Of a stretch of DNA of 34,631 nt, positions 1-7,059 are shown one piece after another. Every line of letters starts with the position of its first letter. Position 1 is the first letter of the stretch. The DNA comes from Amphibacillus sp. MSJ-3 (GTDB taxonomy: Bacteria > Bacillota > Bacilli > Bacillales > Amphibacillaceae), in contig NZ_JAHLQM010000027.1 of the NCBI RefSeq assembly GCF_018919165.1, positions 1-34,631 on the forward strand, given 5' to 3'. Under the pieces are notes generated by a model. It did no database searches. It was not told where the DNA came from and saw nothing but the letters and a program-made list of their open reading frames with translations. Made by a program: the position numbers and the translations under genes.

Positions 1-119
1 CGAAGTCTACATGACCGTTATGAATTTTTGCGTTATAAATCTTAATTGAACCGCCGTATACGGAACCGTACGTACGGTGGTGTGAGAGGACGGAGGCTAA
101 CCGCCTCCTCCTACTCGAT
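1..119 (+). mobile_element. 3' end of a group II intron (domains V and VI)
   Basis: Positions 48-81 form a 34-nt hairpin with the shape of group II intron domain V: a 9-bp lower stem (ACCGCCGTA with TACGGTGGT), a 2-nt CG bulge on the 3' side, and a short upper stem (TACG with CGTA) closed by a GAAC loop. Positions 84-116 form a second hairpin like domain VI, with A113 left unpaired where the branch-point adenosine should be. The intron would end at the AT of 118-119, about 6 nt after that adenosine. The reverse transcriptase and the other domains lie outside the window. Reading frames across this stretch are artefacts of structured RNA. I am confident of the intron type but do not assign a class. 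Confidence 0.8.
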
Positions 120-166
120 TCATCACCTCTTAAATGTTTTTGAGGTGTCACTCCGTGATTTACACT

Positions 167-374
167 CTGGGTGGACGCTTTCCGCGGGCACGACCTGGGG
201 CGCACAGGATGTGGGTCAGTTAGACGTTGCCACAGGGCGTGGCGGTTTTAGTCTAACATTCCTTATTGCTCCACTCCCGTGTCGCAATAAGGATTTTCGG
301 ACTCGTGGGACTGGGACTACGGTTACTCGTCCCATCGAAGACCGTTTACTGTTCCCGCTGGAGTCGCCACCCGC
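167..374. repeat. Structured palindromic repeat element, copy 1
   Basis: A GC-richer block of about 208 bp bounded by imperfect inverted ends: GGGTGGACGCTTTCCGCGGG at the left and, read on the other strand, GGGTGGCGACTCCAGCGGGA at the right. Inside are three further hairpins: GTTAGAC/GTCTAAC enclosing GCCAC/GTGGC near 217-258, TCCTTATTGC/GCAATAAGGA near 261-294, and TGGGAC/GTCCCA near 306-334. It has no credible coding sequence. The ends resemble the CGCTTTCCGCGGG...CCCGCTGGAGTC intergenic repeats that I recall from Bacillaceae genomes. A second copy with the same neighbour sequence lies at 22245-22487. Confidence 0.75.
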
Positions 375-430
375 CGTTCCAATCACTGGCTGGGCGCTTT
401 GTTAAATGTATAATAAATTGAATCTTTCGA

Positions 431-898
431 TTGAAAGCTTGTTACAATGTTCAAATTGCGACAGAAGGCCAATGCGCACTTGTTTATGATGTGTTTCCGA
501 ACCCAACCGACACAAGCACGTTGATTCCTTTTCTCGATACGATCGAGGCTAGCTTTTTTGAACTGCCGGAATTCATTGTCGCAGATGTTGGATATGGGAG
601 TGAACAAAATTACGAAGATATCCTAGAAAATCGAAAATGAACGCCACTCATTGCATATAATCAATATCGAAAGAAGAAGAAAAAACCGGGTTGAATTTAT
701 AGGAAAAGTAAAGTAGATGTAGAAGTAGTGTTCGGCTTCTTGAAGGCCAATTTGTGCTCCTCGCGTTTTTCCGTGCGAGGTAAAGGGTAAGTGAAAAATG
801 AATTGGGATTTGCGTTGATGGCGGTGAATCTGAGGAAGTTTATTGCCAGAAGCAACAATCCAATAATAGAAGAAAGAAAAAAACACTTTTTTGGGTAG
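431..898 (+). pseudogene. Decayed IS1182-type transposase, copy 1
   Basis: The reading starts abruptly at a KACYNVQIATEGQ motif, which is internal in full-length IS1182-family DDE transposases, so the N-terminal half is missing and replaced by the structured repeat. It continues through DVFPNPTDTSTLIPFLDTIE and ADVGYGSEQNYEDIL, meets an in-frame TGA near 638, runs on as TPLIAYNQY, then loses a large internal part including the Cys-rich segment. It resumes with VVFGFLKANLCSSRFSVRGK, a second stop, and NELGFALMAVNLRKF at the C-terminus. Three kinds of damage (5' loss, nonsense codons, internal deletion) make it non-functional. Family assignment is from memory of conserved motifs. Confidence 0.85.
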
Positions 899-919
899 TT
901 ATGTCTCTGTCCCTTTTAA
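895..919. repeat. Probable right terminus of IS copy 1
   Basis: The sequence GTAGTTATGTCTCTGTCCC just after the transposase remnant has the look of an IS terminal inverted repeat. Its first part, TAGTTATGTC, is repeated after the transposase remnant of copy 2 near 23045. No matching left end is visible before position 167, so the element cannot be delimited. Confidence 0.4.
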
Positions 920-1135
920 AATTAAAGTAATTCTTTTTGTAGTGAGAGAGTTCTCCATCGTCAGCTACCTAATAGTTAAACGGGTAAGTTTTATGATTGC
1001 AAATACTTCCCTTATCATTCAAACTTTCTCAAGTGTGATTGAAGTGGAGGTCTTATAGTCGGTCGATCTAAGATAAGTGCTTTTTTGAAGCTTAAATCAA
1101 CTCATATCGTATCAATAGTGATTGGTTTAGATTTT

Positions 1136-1144
1136 TGTTATACT
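1136..1144 (+). promoter_or_regulatory. Extended -10 promoter of the lactonase gene
   Basis: TG-T-TATACT, an extended -10 element, lies 35 bp upstream of the lactonase start. No good -35 hexamer is visible at the usual spacing, which is common for extended -10 promoters. Between the IS remnant and this site (about 920-1130) I see nothing else recognisable. Confidence 0.5.
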
Positions 1145-1178
1145 GTGATTAGTAAATTTGAATAAAGGAGTTGTTTTA

Positions 1179-2243
1179 ATGACAACTAAAATAAGTGGTT
1201 ATTTAGGTACATATACAAAAGTAACTAGTGAAGGTGTCTATCAATTCACGCTTGATTTAGATCAAGAACAAATCGTTGATGTAACACCTGTTGCTAAGGT
1301 GGATAATCCAACATATCTGACCTTATCGGCTGAAAATCAATTTCTATATGCGGTTTCAAAGGAAGCAGATCAGGGAGGGGTAACTGCCTTTTCAATCGAT
1401 CAAGTAACAGGAGGATTAAATAAACTAAATTCTCTTACCTTACCTGGATCACCTCCATGCCATGTCAGTGTCAATAAGGAAAATACAATTGTTGTGACTG
1501 CTAATTATCATACGAAACAAATTGTTTCTTATTTAATAAATCCAGATGGTTCTTTAAAGGAAATTGCAGATATAGTTGAACATAAGGGGTCTGGTCCCCA
1601 TGAACGTCAAGAGAAAGCACATATGCACTATGCAGGTTTTTCTCCAGATGAAAAGTATGTTTTTGCTGTTGATTTAGGTAGTGATGAAATAACGACTTAT
1701 GCGATTGACCAAGTTGGAAAATTAACGAAAGAACACGTTTTTGAAGCACCAGCAGGAAGTGGTCCACGTCACCTTACTTTTGCACCTAATGGTGAATATG
1801 CTTATGCGATGACTGAGTTATCTTCAGAAGTGCTTACACTTAAGTACAATGCGGATACAGGTGAATTCACTCAGCTACAAAGAATCAGCGCAATTCCCGA
1901 GTCATTTAATGATGTGAACGATGGGAGCGCAATCCATGTAACTGATGATGGGAAATTTATTTATGCCGGAAATCGAGGACATGGTAGTATTGCTACTTTT
2001 AGAATTGACCCTGTCACTAATCTACTTGAATTTCTTGACTGGACAGGAACAGAAGGGGATTGGCCACGCGACTTTGCCCTAACCCCAGATAACAAGTTAT
2101 TAATTGCTTCAAACCAAAATTCAGGGACATTAACAGTTTTTAATCGTGATCAAAACTCTGGAAAATTGACGTTAAAGCAAGCGGATATTAAAGTTCCGGA
2201 AGTTGTTTGTGTCAAATTTATAAATAATCAAGTTGGAAAGTAA
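1179..2243 (+). CDS. pgl: 6-phosphogluconolactonase, seven-bladed beta-propeller family
   Basis: Predicted to hydrolyse 6-phosphogluconolactone to 6-phosphogluconate in the oxidative pentose phosphate pathway, in the cytoplasm. The 354-residue protein matches the YkgB/Pgl lactonase family in length and in its repeated blade pattern. Family motifs visible are YLGTYT at the N-terminus, GSGPHERQEKAHMHYAGFSP near the middle, GSGPRHLTFAPNG, YAGNRGHGSIATFRID and GDWPRDFALTPD. A TTG codon seven codons upstream also opens the frame, but AAAGGAG at 1164-1170 is correctly spaced only for the ATG at 1179. It stands alone between an IS remnant and the PTS leader. The family has some members of unknown substrate, so the exact lactone is less certain than the fold. 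Confidence 0.85.
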   Translation: MTTKISGYLGTYTKVTSEGVYQFTLDLDQEQIVDVTPVAKVDNPTYLTLSAENQFLYAVSKEADQGGVTAFSIDQVTGGLNKLNSLTLPGSPPCHVSVNKENTIVVTANYHTKQIVSYLINPDGSLKEIADIVEHKGSGPHERQEKAHMHYAGFSPDEKYVFAVDLGSDEITTYAIDQVGKLTKEHVFEAPAGSGPRHLTFAPNGEYAYAMTELSSEVLTLKYNADTGEFTQLQRISAIPESFNDVNDGSAIHVTDDGKFIYAGNRGHGSIATFRIDPVTNLLEFLDWTGTEGDWPRDFALTPDNKLLIASNQNSGTLTVFNRDQNSGKLTLKQADIKVPEVVCVKFINNQVGK

Positions 2244-2276
2244 GGATCCATTTGTTAATTTCCTTTGTAAATACAG

Positions 2277-2305
2277 TAGACAGCTTTATTTAAAGATGAT
2301 ACAAT
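2277..2305 (+). promoter_or_regulatory. Sigma-A promoter of the PTS EIIA-antiterminator operon
   Basis: TAGACA (2277-2282) and TACAAT (2300-2305) are separated by 17 bp, and TG two bases upstream of the -10 makes it an extended -10. Transcription would start near 2312 and run through the antiterminator target and terminator at 2369-2453 before reaching the EIIA gene. Confidence 0.6.
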
Positions 2306-2368
2306 ATGAATAAGAAATTCAACAAATATGTTATTAATATCCAATATAATACTAATTAATTTAATAAA

Positions 2369-2453
2369 CTCTTATGTTACTAAGTAGGATTAGGCATAGA
2401 GAAGCTTTAAAGGAATTCGCTAAGCGATAGCCTTTTGCTCTCTATGCTTTTTT
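2369..2453 (+). promoter_or_regulatory. RAT antiterminator and overlapping terminator (PTS leader)
   Basis: Positions 2369-2401 resemble the ribonucleic antiterminator (RAT) bound by BglG/LicT/GlcT proteins: outer stem CTCT/AGAG, inner stem CTA/TAG, asymmetric internal loops, and the ATGTTACTA ... TAGGCATAGAG arrangement that parallels LicT targets. Its 3' side (GCATAGAG, 2394-2401) is also the 5' arm of an intrinsic terminator whose 3' arm is CTCTATGC at 2440-2447, followed by six T. The two structures are mutually exclusive. An antiterminator of this class is encoded two genes downstream, at 3025, so autoregulation is the natural reading. Confidence 0.75.
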
Positions 2454-2499
2454 ATATGCATGTATAATACAGTGTAAATATTAGAAGGAGAGACAGTAG

Positions 2500-2988
2500 A
2501 TGTTGAAGAATCTATTTAAAAAAACGACAAAAAGAGAAATTATTGCACCACTATCAGGTCAGCTTGTTTCGTTAGATCAGGTTCCCGATCCCGTTTTTGC
2601 TGAAAAAATGATGGGTGAAGGTGTTGCAATCATACCAACAGATGGAAGGGTTGTAGCTCCTGTAAATGGAAGGATTATTCAAATTCCGCAGAGTAAACAT
2701 GCTGTTGGAATTGAAGCGGAAGATGGTACGGAGATTCTGATCCATATTGGTCTTGAAACAGTTCGCTTAAAAGGTCAAGGGTTTGAAGAACTTGTTAAAG
2801 TTAATGATCAGGTTAAAGTAGGTGATCCACTTTTAACTGTTGATTTAACCTTTATTGAGGATCAAGCAGATAGTACGATTACACCAGTAATTATTACAAA
2901 TAGTAAGTCTGAGATGACCTATCAATTTGCCCCATATACTCAGGTTATTGCAGGGAAATCACCGATTATTACGATCGTCGAAAGATAA
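2500..2988 (+). CDS. PTS glucose-type EIIA component
   Basis: Cytoplasmic phosphocarrier that receives phosphate from HPr and passes it to an EIIB domain. The 162-residue protein covers the whole glucose-type EIIA (Crr-like) domain: APLSGQLVSLDQVPDPVFAE near 16-35, GEGVAIIPTDG near 40, H67 in SKHAVG, and the phosphorylated His at H82 in LIHIGLETV. It is a free-standing EIIA, and the EIICB at 4306 lacks an EIIA, so the two probably work together. AGAAGGAGAG about 8 bases before the ATG is a good ribosome site. The gene is read from the RAT-controlled leader and is followed 36 bp later by the antiterminator gene. It may also serve other EIICB proteins in the cell. Confidence 0.9.
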   Translation: MLKNLFKKTTKREIIAPLSGQLVSLDQVPDPVFAEKMMGEGVAIIPTDGRVVAPVNGRIIQIPQSKHAVGIEAEDGTEILIHIGLETVRLKGQGFEELVKVNDQVKVGDPLLTVDLTFIEDQADSTITPVIITNSKSEMTYQFAPYTQVIAGKSPIITIVER

Positions 2989-3024
2989 AATGTTAAATAA
3001 TTTATAGAAAGGAGATGAAATTCA

Positions 3025-3843
3025 ATGAAATTAAAGAAAAAGCTAAATAATAATGCAATTCTGGTTATAGACGATGATAACAAGGAAAAAGTAGCAATAG
3101 GTAATGGAATTGCCTTTGGAAAGCAGAAAAATGATGTCATTAACAAAGATAAAATAGAACAACTATTTGTGATGAAGGAGAATGAAAAACTCCAGCAACT
3201 ATTGAGTCGAATTTCAGAAGAGCACTTTCTTATTTCTGAAGAAATCATCTCCTATGCCGAAGACTACTTGGGGACAAAACTAAATGAACATATCCATATT
3301 GCATTAACAGACCATATTTCATTTGCAATAGAACGAATCCAGGATGGGATTCTTTTACCAAATAAACTATTAAATGAAATTAAGATTTTATATCGTGATG
3401 AATATGAAATAGGGCTTTGGGCGGTTCAACATATTCAGAATAAATGTCAGATCGATGTTCCAATCGATGAAGCAGCCCATATTGCCTTACATATCCATAC
3501 GATGAAGTTACAAGGGAGTGATTACAAACAAACGATTAAAAATACATCAATCGTCAGGGAAATGATCCAGAGTATTTTAGCGAAAATGAATGTGACTATT
3601 AAAGAAGATGATATTTCCTACCAAAGATTGGTTACCCATTTACACTTTGCCTTATCTAGGGTTGGCCAGTATGAGGTCCATCAAATGGATGAAGATATGT
3701 TATTAATGATTCAGGAGAAGTTTCCTAAATCATATCAAATAACGAAAGAAGTCACTTATGGGATAACAAATAAATATGGGGTTGAATTTCCTGAATCGGA
3801 GCTTGGTTATATAACCATTCATATTGAAAGACTGAATAAATGA
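3025..3843 (+). CDS. BglG/LicT-family transcriptional antiterminator
   Basis: RNA-binding antiterminator controlled by PTS phosphorylation. Residues 1-55 are the CAT RNA-binding domain (NNNAILVIDDDNKEKVAIGN, GIAFGKQKND). Residues about 65-170 form PRD1, with H97 in LTDHISFAIER and H156/H158 in HIALHIHTMK. Residues about 172-272 form PRD2, with H205/H207 in THLHFALSR and H266 in ITIHIERL. These histidines match the four regulatory positions of LicT. The 272-residue length is normal. GAAAGGAG precedes the ATG by about 10 bases. The RAT at 2369 is its likely target, giving a self-controlled operon. The inducing sugar is unknown; the GlcNAc/glucose-type EIICB downstream is the best hint. Confidence 0.9.
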   Translation: MKLKKKLNNNAILVIDDDNKEKVAIGNGIAFGKQKNDVINKDKIEQLFVMKENEKLQQLLSRISEEHFLISEEIISYAEDYLGTKLNEHIHIALTDHISFAIERIQDGILLPNKLLNEIKILYRDEYEIGLWAVQHIQNKCQIDVPIDEAAHIALHIHTMKLQGSDYKQTIKNTSIVREMIQSILAKMNVTIKEDDISYQRLVTHLHFALSRVGQYEVHQMDEDMLLMIQEKFPKSYQITKEVTYGITNKYGVEFPESELGYITIHIERLNK

Positions 3844-3941
3844 TAAAGTGAAACTTCAATCAGTGGGGACCACATACTCTTCTTAGTTTCCTTCGAATCA
3901 TTGATGTGGGAGTCTTACTAACAGTTGCACTATGATAAACA
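3842..3941 (-). repeat. Dispersed 3'-UTR repeat, copy A
   Basis: About 100 bp starting at the stop codon of the antiterminator gene. Read on the minus strand it runs from TTTATCATAGTGCAACTGTT through AGGAAACTAAGAAGAGTATG to CCACTGATTGAAGTTTCACT. The same series, with about three quarters identity by eye, forms the repeat at 23177-23322. Both copies begin directly at a stop codon with TAAAGT(G/A)AAACTTCAATC and carry CAGTGGG. No reading frame is plausible. Confidence 0.65.
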
Positions 3942-4305
3942 TTATTATTAACTTTACTATCTTGGAGATTACCTGACTGTAAGCTACCCTATTTCAATCA
4001 TATAGGGGAAATTATCGACTTATAAATAGGCAAACAGTTAGTAAAGACCCCTTTATCCAACAAATACCCAGTGAAGATGTGGCAAATTCATTCGCTTTAT
4101 CTCATTTAAGGAGGTGGTTAATAAAAGAGCTTTCAAAGGTCTTATTTCTTAAGAAAAGAAACCATGAAAGGGTGATTGCGTCATTTTTCTGTAGTATAGT
4201 CAAGAGAAGTCTACATGGAATTATATGTAAGATTATATTTGAAAGCGTTTTATAGCCAAGGGGAGTTAAGATCATCGACATATTAAAAGTAAAGGAGAGT
4301 TTAAC
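3942..4305 (+). other. Gene-free stretch before the EIICB gene
   Basis: About 360 bp without a credible gene. It contains TTGGAGATTACCTGACTGTA at 3962-3981, a motif seen again at 16949; an isolated AAGGAGGTGG near 4110 that is not followed by an open frame of any length; a -10-like TATAGT at 4195-4200 with a poor -35; and the cre-like site at 4240-4253. No terminator follows the antiterminator gene, so read-through into EIICB is possible. Confidence 0.5.
4240..4253 (+). promoter_or_regulatory. cre-like CcpA site upstream of EIICB
   Basis: TGAAAGCGTTTTAT matches the TGNAARCG half of the catabolite-responsive element perfectly and misses the final CA. It lies about 35 bases downstream of the start expected from the TATAGT at 4195, a place where CcpA acts as a roadblock. 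Carbon catabolite repression of a sugar permease is expected biology. Confidence 0.5.
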
Positions 4306-5763
4306 ATGATAATGAAGTATTTACAAAAGCTTGGTCGCTCACTTATGTTGCCAGTTGCAGTTTTACCAGCGGCCGCTGTATTGATGGGGATCGGTTATTG
4401 GATTGACCCAAGTGGTTGGGGAGAAGGAAGTGCAATTGCAGCTTTCTTTATTAAAGCTGGTGGTTCTATTATTGACAATATGGCGATATTATTTGCTGTT
4501 GGGGTTGCTTTCGGGATGGCCAAGCAAAAAGATGGTTCAGCAGCATTAAGTGGACTTGTTGCCTTCTTAGTTGTTACGACGTTACTATCAACAGAAACGG
4601 TTGCTTTATTGCAAGGTGTTGATGCAGACTCAGTTAATGCTGCATTTGATAAAATTGACAATCAATTTATTGGTATTATATCTGGTATTATTGCTTCAGT
4701 TATGTATAACCGATTTAGCCATGTCAAATTACCTGATGCCTTAGCGTTTTTTAGTGGTAAGCGATTAGTTCCAATTATGACGGCTGTTTCTATGTTATTT
4801 GCTTCTGCTATTTTATTTTTCATTTGGCCAGTCGTCTATACAGGACTTGTTTCATTTGGTGAAATAATTAGTGGCCTAGGTGCAATTGGTGCAGGTCTTT
4901 ATGGTTTCTTTAATCGTTTACTCATTCCAACTGGCTTACACCATGCTTTGAACTCAGTCTTCTGGTTTGATGTGGCAGGTATTGATGATATCGCAAACTT
5001 TTGGTCCGGCGAAGGTGTCAAAGGGGTTACCGGAATGTATCAAGCAGGTTTCTTCCCAGTTATGATGTTTGGTCTCCCTGCTGCTGCACTAGCCATGTAC
5101 CATACAGCGAAAGATAGTAAAAAGAAAACGGCAGCCTCATTATTGATGGCATCAGCCTTTGCCTCATTTTTCACAGGGGTCACTGAGCCTCTTGAGTTTG
5201 GCTTTATGTTTTTAGCTCCTGTGCTATACGTAGTCCATGCTGCTTTAACAGGTATTTCGTTATTTATCGCATCGACATTTCAATGGACAGCGGGATTCGG
5301 TTTTAGTGCTGGTTTTGTTGACTTTTTCTTAAGTTCACGATTACCATTAGCAAATAAGCCATTGATGTTAATTGTACAGGGTTTAGTTTTCGCTGTGATT
5401 TACTATGTTGTTTTCCGTGTGATTATTGTTAAATTTGATCTGAAAACACCAGGTAGAGTTGATGATGAGGTTGATCCAAATTCCGATGATGCTGTGATAG
5501 GAATCGATAGCACAAATAAAATAGCTGTAATGGCTAAAGAAATATATGCAGCTCTCGGTGGAGATCAAAATGTAGTTTCTGTTGATAACTGTGTGACAAG
5601 ATTAAGACTTGAAGTGAATAATGTTGATGTAGTGGATCAAAAGAGAATTAAAAATACCGGGGTATCTGGAATTAAGGTTGTTGGGAAAAATGATATCCAG
5701 GTTATTGTTGGAACACAAGTTCAGTTTGTAGCGGATGAGATTATGAAAATACGGTCTAAATAG
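4306..5763 (+). CDS. PTS EIICB permease, glucose/N-acetylglucosamine family
   Basis: Membrane permease that imports and phosphorylates a hexose. The 485 residues comprise an EIIC domain (about 1-375) with many hydrophobic segments, starting MKYLQKLGRSLMLPVAVLPA and holding the signatures NRLLIPTGLHHALNS and GVTEPLEF, then a linker and an EIIB domain (about 405-485) with the phosphorylated Cys429 in VDNCVTRLRLEV. There is no EIIA domain, so it must borrow one, most simply the product of the gene at 2500. The motif AGFFPVMMFGLPAAALAMYH reminds me of NagE-type GlcNAc permeases, but glucose or an alpha-glucoside cannot be excluded. AAAGGAG at 4291-4297 fits the ATG at 4306; a second ATG lies two codons later. 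A strong terminator follows at 5841. Confidence 0.88.
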   Translation: MIMKYLQKLGRSLMLPVAVLPAAAVLMGIGYWIDPSGWGEGSAIAAFFIKAGGSIIDNMAILFAVGVAFGMAKQKDGSAALSGLVAFLVVTTLLSTETVALLQGVDADSVNAAFDKIDNQFIGIISGIIASVMYNRFSHVKLPDALAFFSGKRLVPIMTAVSMLFASAILFFIWPVVYTGLVSFGEIISGLGAIGAGLYGFFNRLLIPTGLHHALNSVFWFDVAGIDDIANFWSGEGVKGVTGMYQAGFFPVMMFGLPAAALAMYHTAKDSKKKTAASLLMASAFASFFTGVTEPLEFGFMFLAPVLYVVHAALTGISLFIASTFQWTAGFGFSAGFVDFFLSSRLPLANKPLMLIVQGLVFAVIYYVVFRVIIVKFDLKTPGRVDDEVDPNSDDAVIGIDSTNKIAVMAKEIYAALGGDQNVVSVDNCVTRLRLEVNNVDVVDQKRIKNTGVSGIKVVGKNDIQVIVGTQVQFVADEIMKIRSK

Positions 5764-5840
5764 CTAAAGAGGCGATTAGAGCAAAAACTTCTCATACCAA
5801 AAAAATAATGAACAAGTGTTTCCAGCAGGAGTGATTTGTT

Positions 5841-5878
5841 GGAACAGAATCCTTGTATATGAGGATTCTGTTCCCTTT
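5841..5878 (+). terminator. Intrinsic terminator of the EIICB gene
   Basis: A perfect 13-bp stem, GGAACAGAATCCT with AGGATTCTGTTCC, with an 8-nt loop, followed by CTTTT, 77 bp after the EIICB stop. Confidence 0.85.
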
Positions 5879-5903
5879 TGGGCAAGACTTTCTCGTAGAA
5901 TAA

Positions 5904-5917
5904 TGAAAGCGCATTCA
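5904..5917 (+). promoter_or_regulatory. Perfect cre site before the surface-protein stump
   Basis: TGAAAGCGCATTCA fits the CcpA operator consensus at every defined position. No intact gene follows; the only downstream frame is the truncated wall-anchored protein at 5941. The site may be a leftover of the promoter of a lost sugar-related gene. Confidence 0.6.
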
Positions 5918-5940
5918 GTGAAAGTGACAGAAAAGAGTAA

Positions 5941-6339
5941 TTAAAGGAAGATCATTTAGATCCAATATTAGTAGATAAATCGATTTTGGCAAAACGTACA
6001 GAAGAGGCAGAGAGATTAGCTGAGTCCGATTATACAAAGCAAAGCTTTGCTAAATTAACTAAAGTGCTAGAAGCTGCCCATATGATCTTAACGGATGACG
6101 AAGCGACGCAGGAGGAAATTGATAAGGCTTTGGTGACTTTAGAGCAAGCAATTAAGGCTCTTGAAACTGTACCATCTGATTCAACAGATCCAAAAGACGA
6201 ATCTTCAGTCGTTGATAAAGATGAAGATAGTGATTCACTACCAGAAACAGCAACATCAATGTATAACTGGATACTCGCTGGATTTATATTTCTATTAGCA
6301 AGTGGGCTTATGCTACTTTGGAAAAATAGAAAGGCATAA
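5941..6339 (+). pseudogene. C-terminal stump of a sortase-anchored surface protein (FIVAR domain)
   Basis: The frame opens right after a TAA at 5938 with no ATG and no usable ribosome site; TTG at 5986 is the first possible start. The sequence reads DKSILAKRTEEAERLAESDY and ATQEEIDKALVTLEQAIKAL, which is one FIVAR-type three-helix module as found in large extracellular glycan-acting enzymes and adhesins. It then has an acidic Ser/Thr/Asp-rich spacer, the sorting signal LPETA, a membrane segment (YNWILAGFIFLLASGLMLLW) and the basic tail KNRKA. The catalytic or binding N-terminal part is absent, so this is the stump of a much larger gene. LPETA rather than LPXTG is a variant sorting motif. It cannot be exported as it stands because no signal peptide remains. 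Confidence 0.8.
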
Positions 6340-6381
6340 AAAAGATTATGACATGTTAAGTTTTTGCCTTAATAAAAATAA

Positions 6382-6428
6382 GGAGTTACTACATAATCAA
6401 TTATTTAATTATGTAGCGACTCCTTTTT
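6382..6428. terminator. Bidirectional terminator at the end of the leu operon
   Basis: A 16-bp stem, GGAGTTACTACATAAT with ATTATGTAGCGACTCC, one A/C mismatch and one G-U pair, followed by five T on the plus strand and preceded by an A-rich stretch that gives T on the minus strand. It sits between the convergent surface-protein stump and leuD. Confidence 0.8.
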
Positions 6429-6441
6429 GTTATTTGTTTTA

Positions 6442-7032
6442 TTAATAGACAACATGTTCTTTTTCAAATGCTGTAATTTTATCTTCGTGAGTTAAAGTGA
6501 CAGAAATTTCATCCCAGCCGTTTAATAACATTTCCCGCGGGTATTCAGCTAAATCAAAGCTTGCTATAAAGCCTTTATCATCAAATACCTTCATTTTTTC
6601 AAGATCAACTGTTAGTTTATAATCGCTTGCTTCAGCATTTTTAATTAGTTGTTGTGTTTCATCCTCTTTTAGTACCACTGGAAGGATACCATTTTTGGTA
6701 CAGTTATTAAAGAAGATATCAGCAAAACTAGGAGCAATAATTACTTTAAAACCAAAGTCTTCTAGTGCCCACGGTGCGTGTTCACGTGATGAGCCACAAC
6801 CAAAGTTTTCACCACCAACGAGAATACTAGCATTTTTATATTTTGGTTGATTTAGTGAAAAATCCTCTTTTTTCTGATCTTTTTCATCAAAGCGCCAATT
6901 ATAAAATAAATATTGGCCAAATCCTTGACGAGATATCCGTTTTAAAAACTGTTTAGGTATAATTTGATCTGTATCTACATTTGCGCGATTTAATGGGTAA
7001 ACAAGACCGGTATGTTGCTTTAAGGGTTCCAT
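6442..7032 (-). CDS. leuD: 3-isopropylmalate dehydratase small subunit
   Basis: Small (swivel-domain) subunit of isopropylmalate isomerase, which with LeuC converts 2-isopropylmalate to 3-isopropylmalate in leucine synthesis. The 196 residues have the expected PLNRANVDTDQIIPKQFLK near the N-terminus and the substrate loop GGENFGCGSSREHAPWAL. The frame stays open to a TTG at 7053, but AGGAGG lies about 10 bases before the ATG at 7032 and family members begin there. It follows leuC after 27 bp and is the last gene of the operon, ahead of the terminator at 6382. Confidence 0.95.
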   Translation of the reverse strand: MEPLKQHTGLVYPLNRANVDTDQIIPKQFLKRISRQGFGQYLFYNWRFDEKDQKKEDFSLNQPKYKNASILVGGENFGCGSSREHAPWALEDFGFKVIIAPSFADIFFNNCTKNGILPVVLKEDETQQLIKNAEASDYKLTVDLEKMKVFDDKGFIASFDLAEYPREMLLNGWDEISVTLTHEDKITAFEKEHVVY

Positions 7033-7059
7033 CTTACTCAGACCTCCTATCAATTTTGA

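Noticed and set aside
46-405. Open frame of 119 codons across the intron end and the structured repeat
   Set aside because: It runs through group II domain V/VI and the hairpin element, has no protein-like pattern, and lies on sequence explained by RNA or DNA structure.
4105-4140. AAGGAGGTGG as ribosome site of a small gene before EIICB
   Set aside because: Only a few codons are open downstream in each frame with a suitable start, so no gene can be supported.
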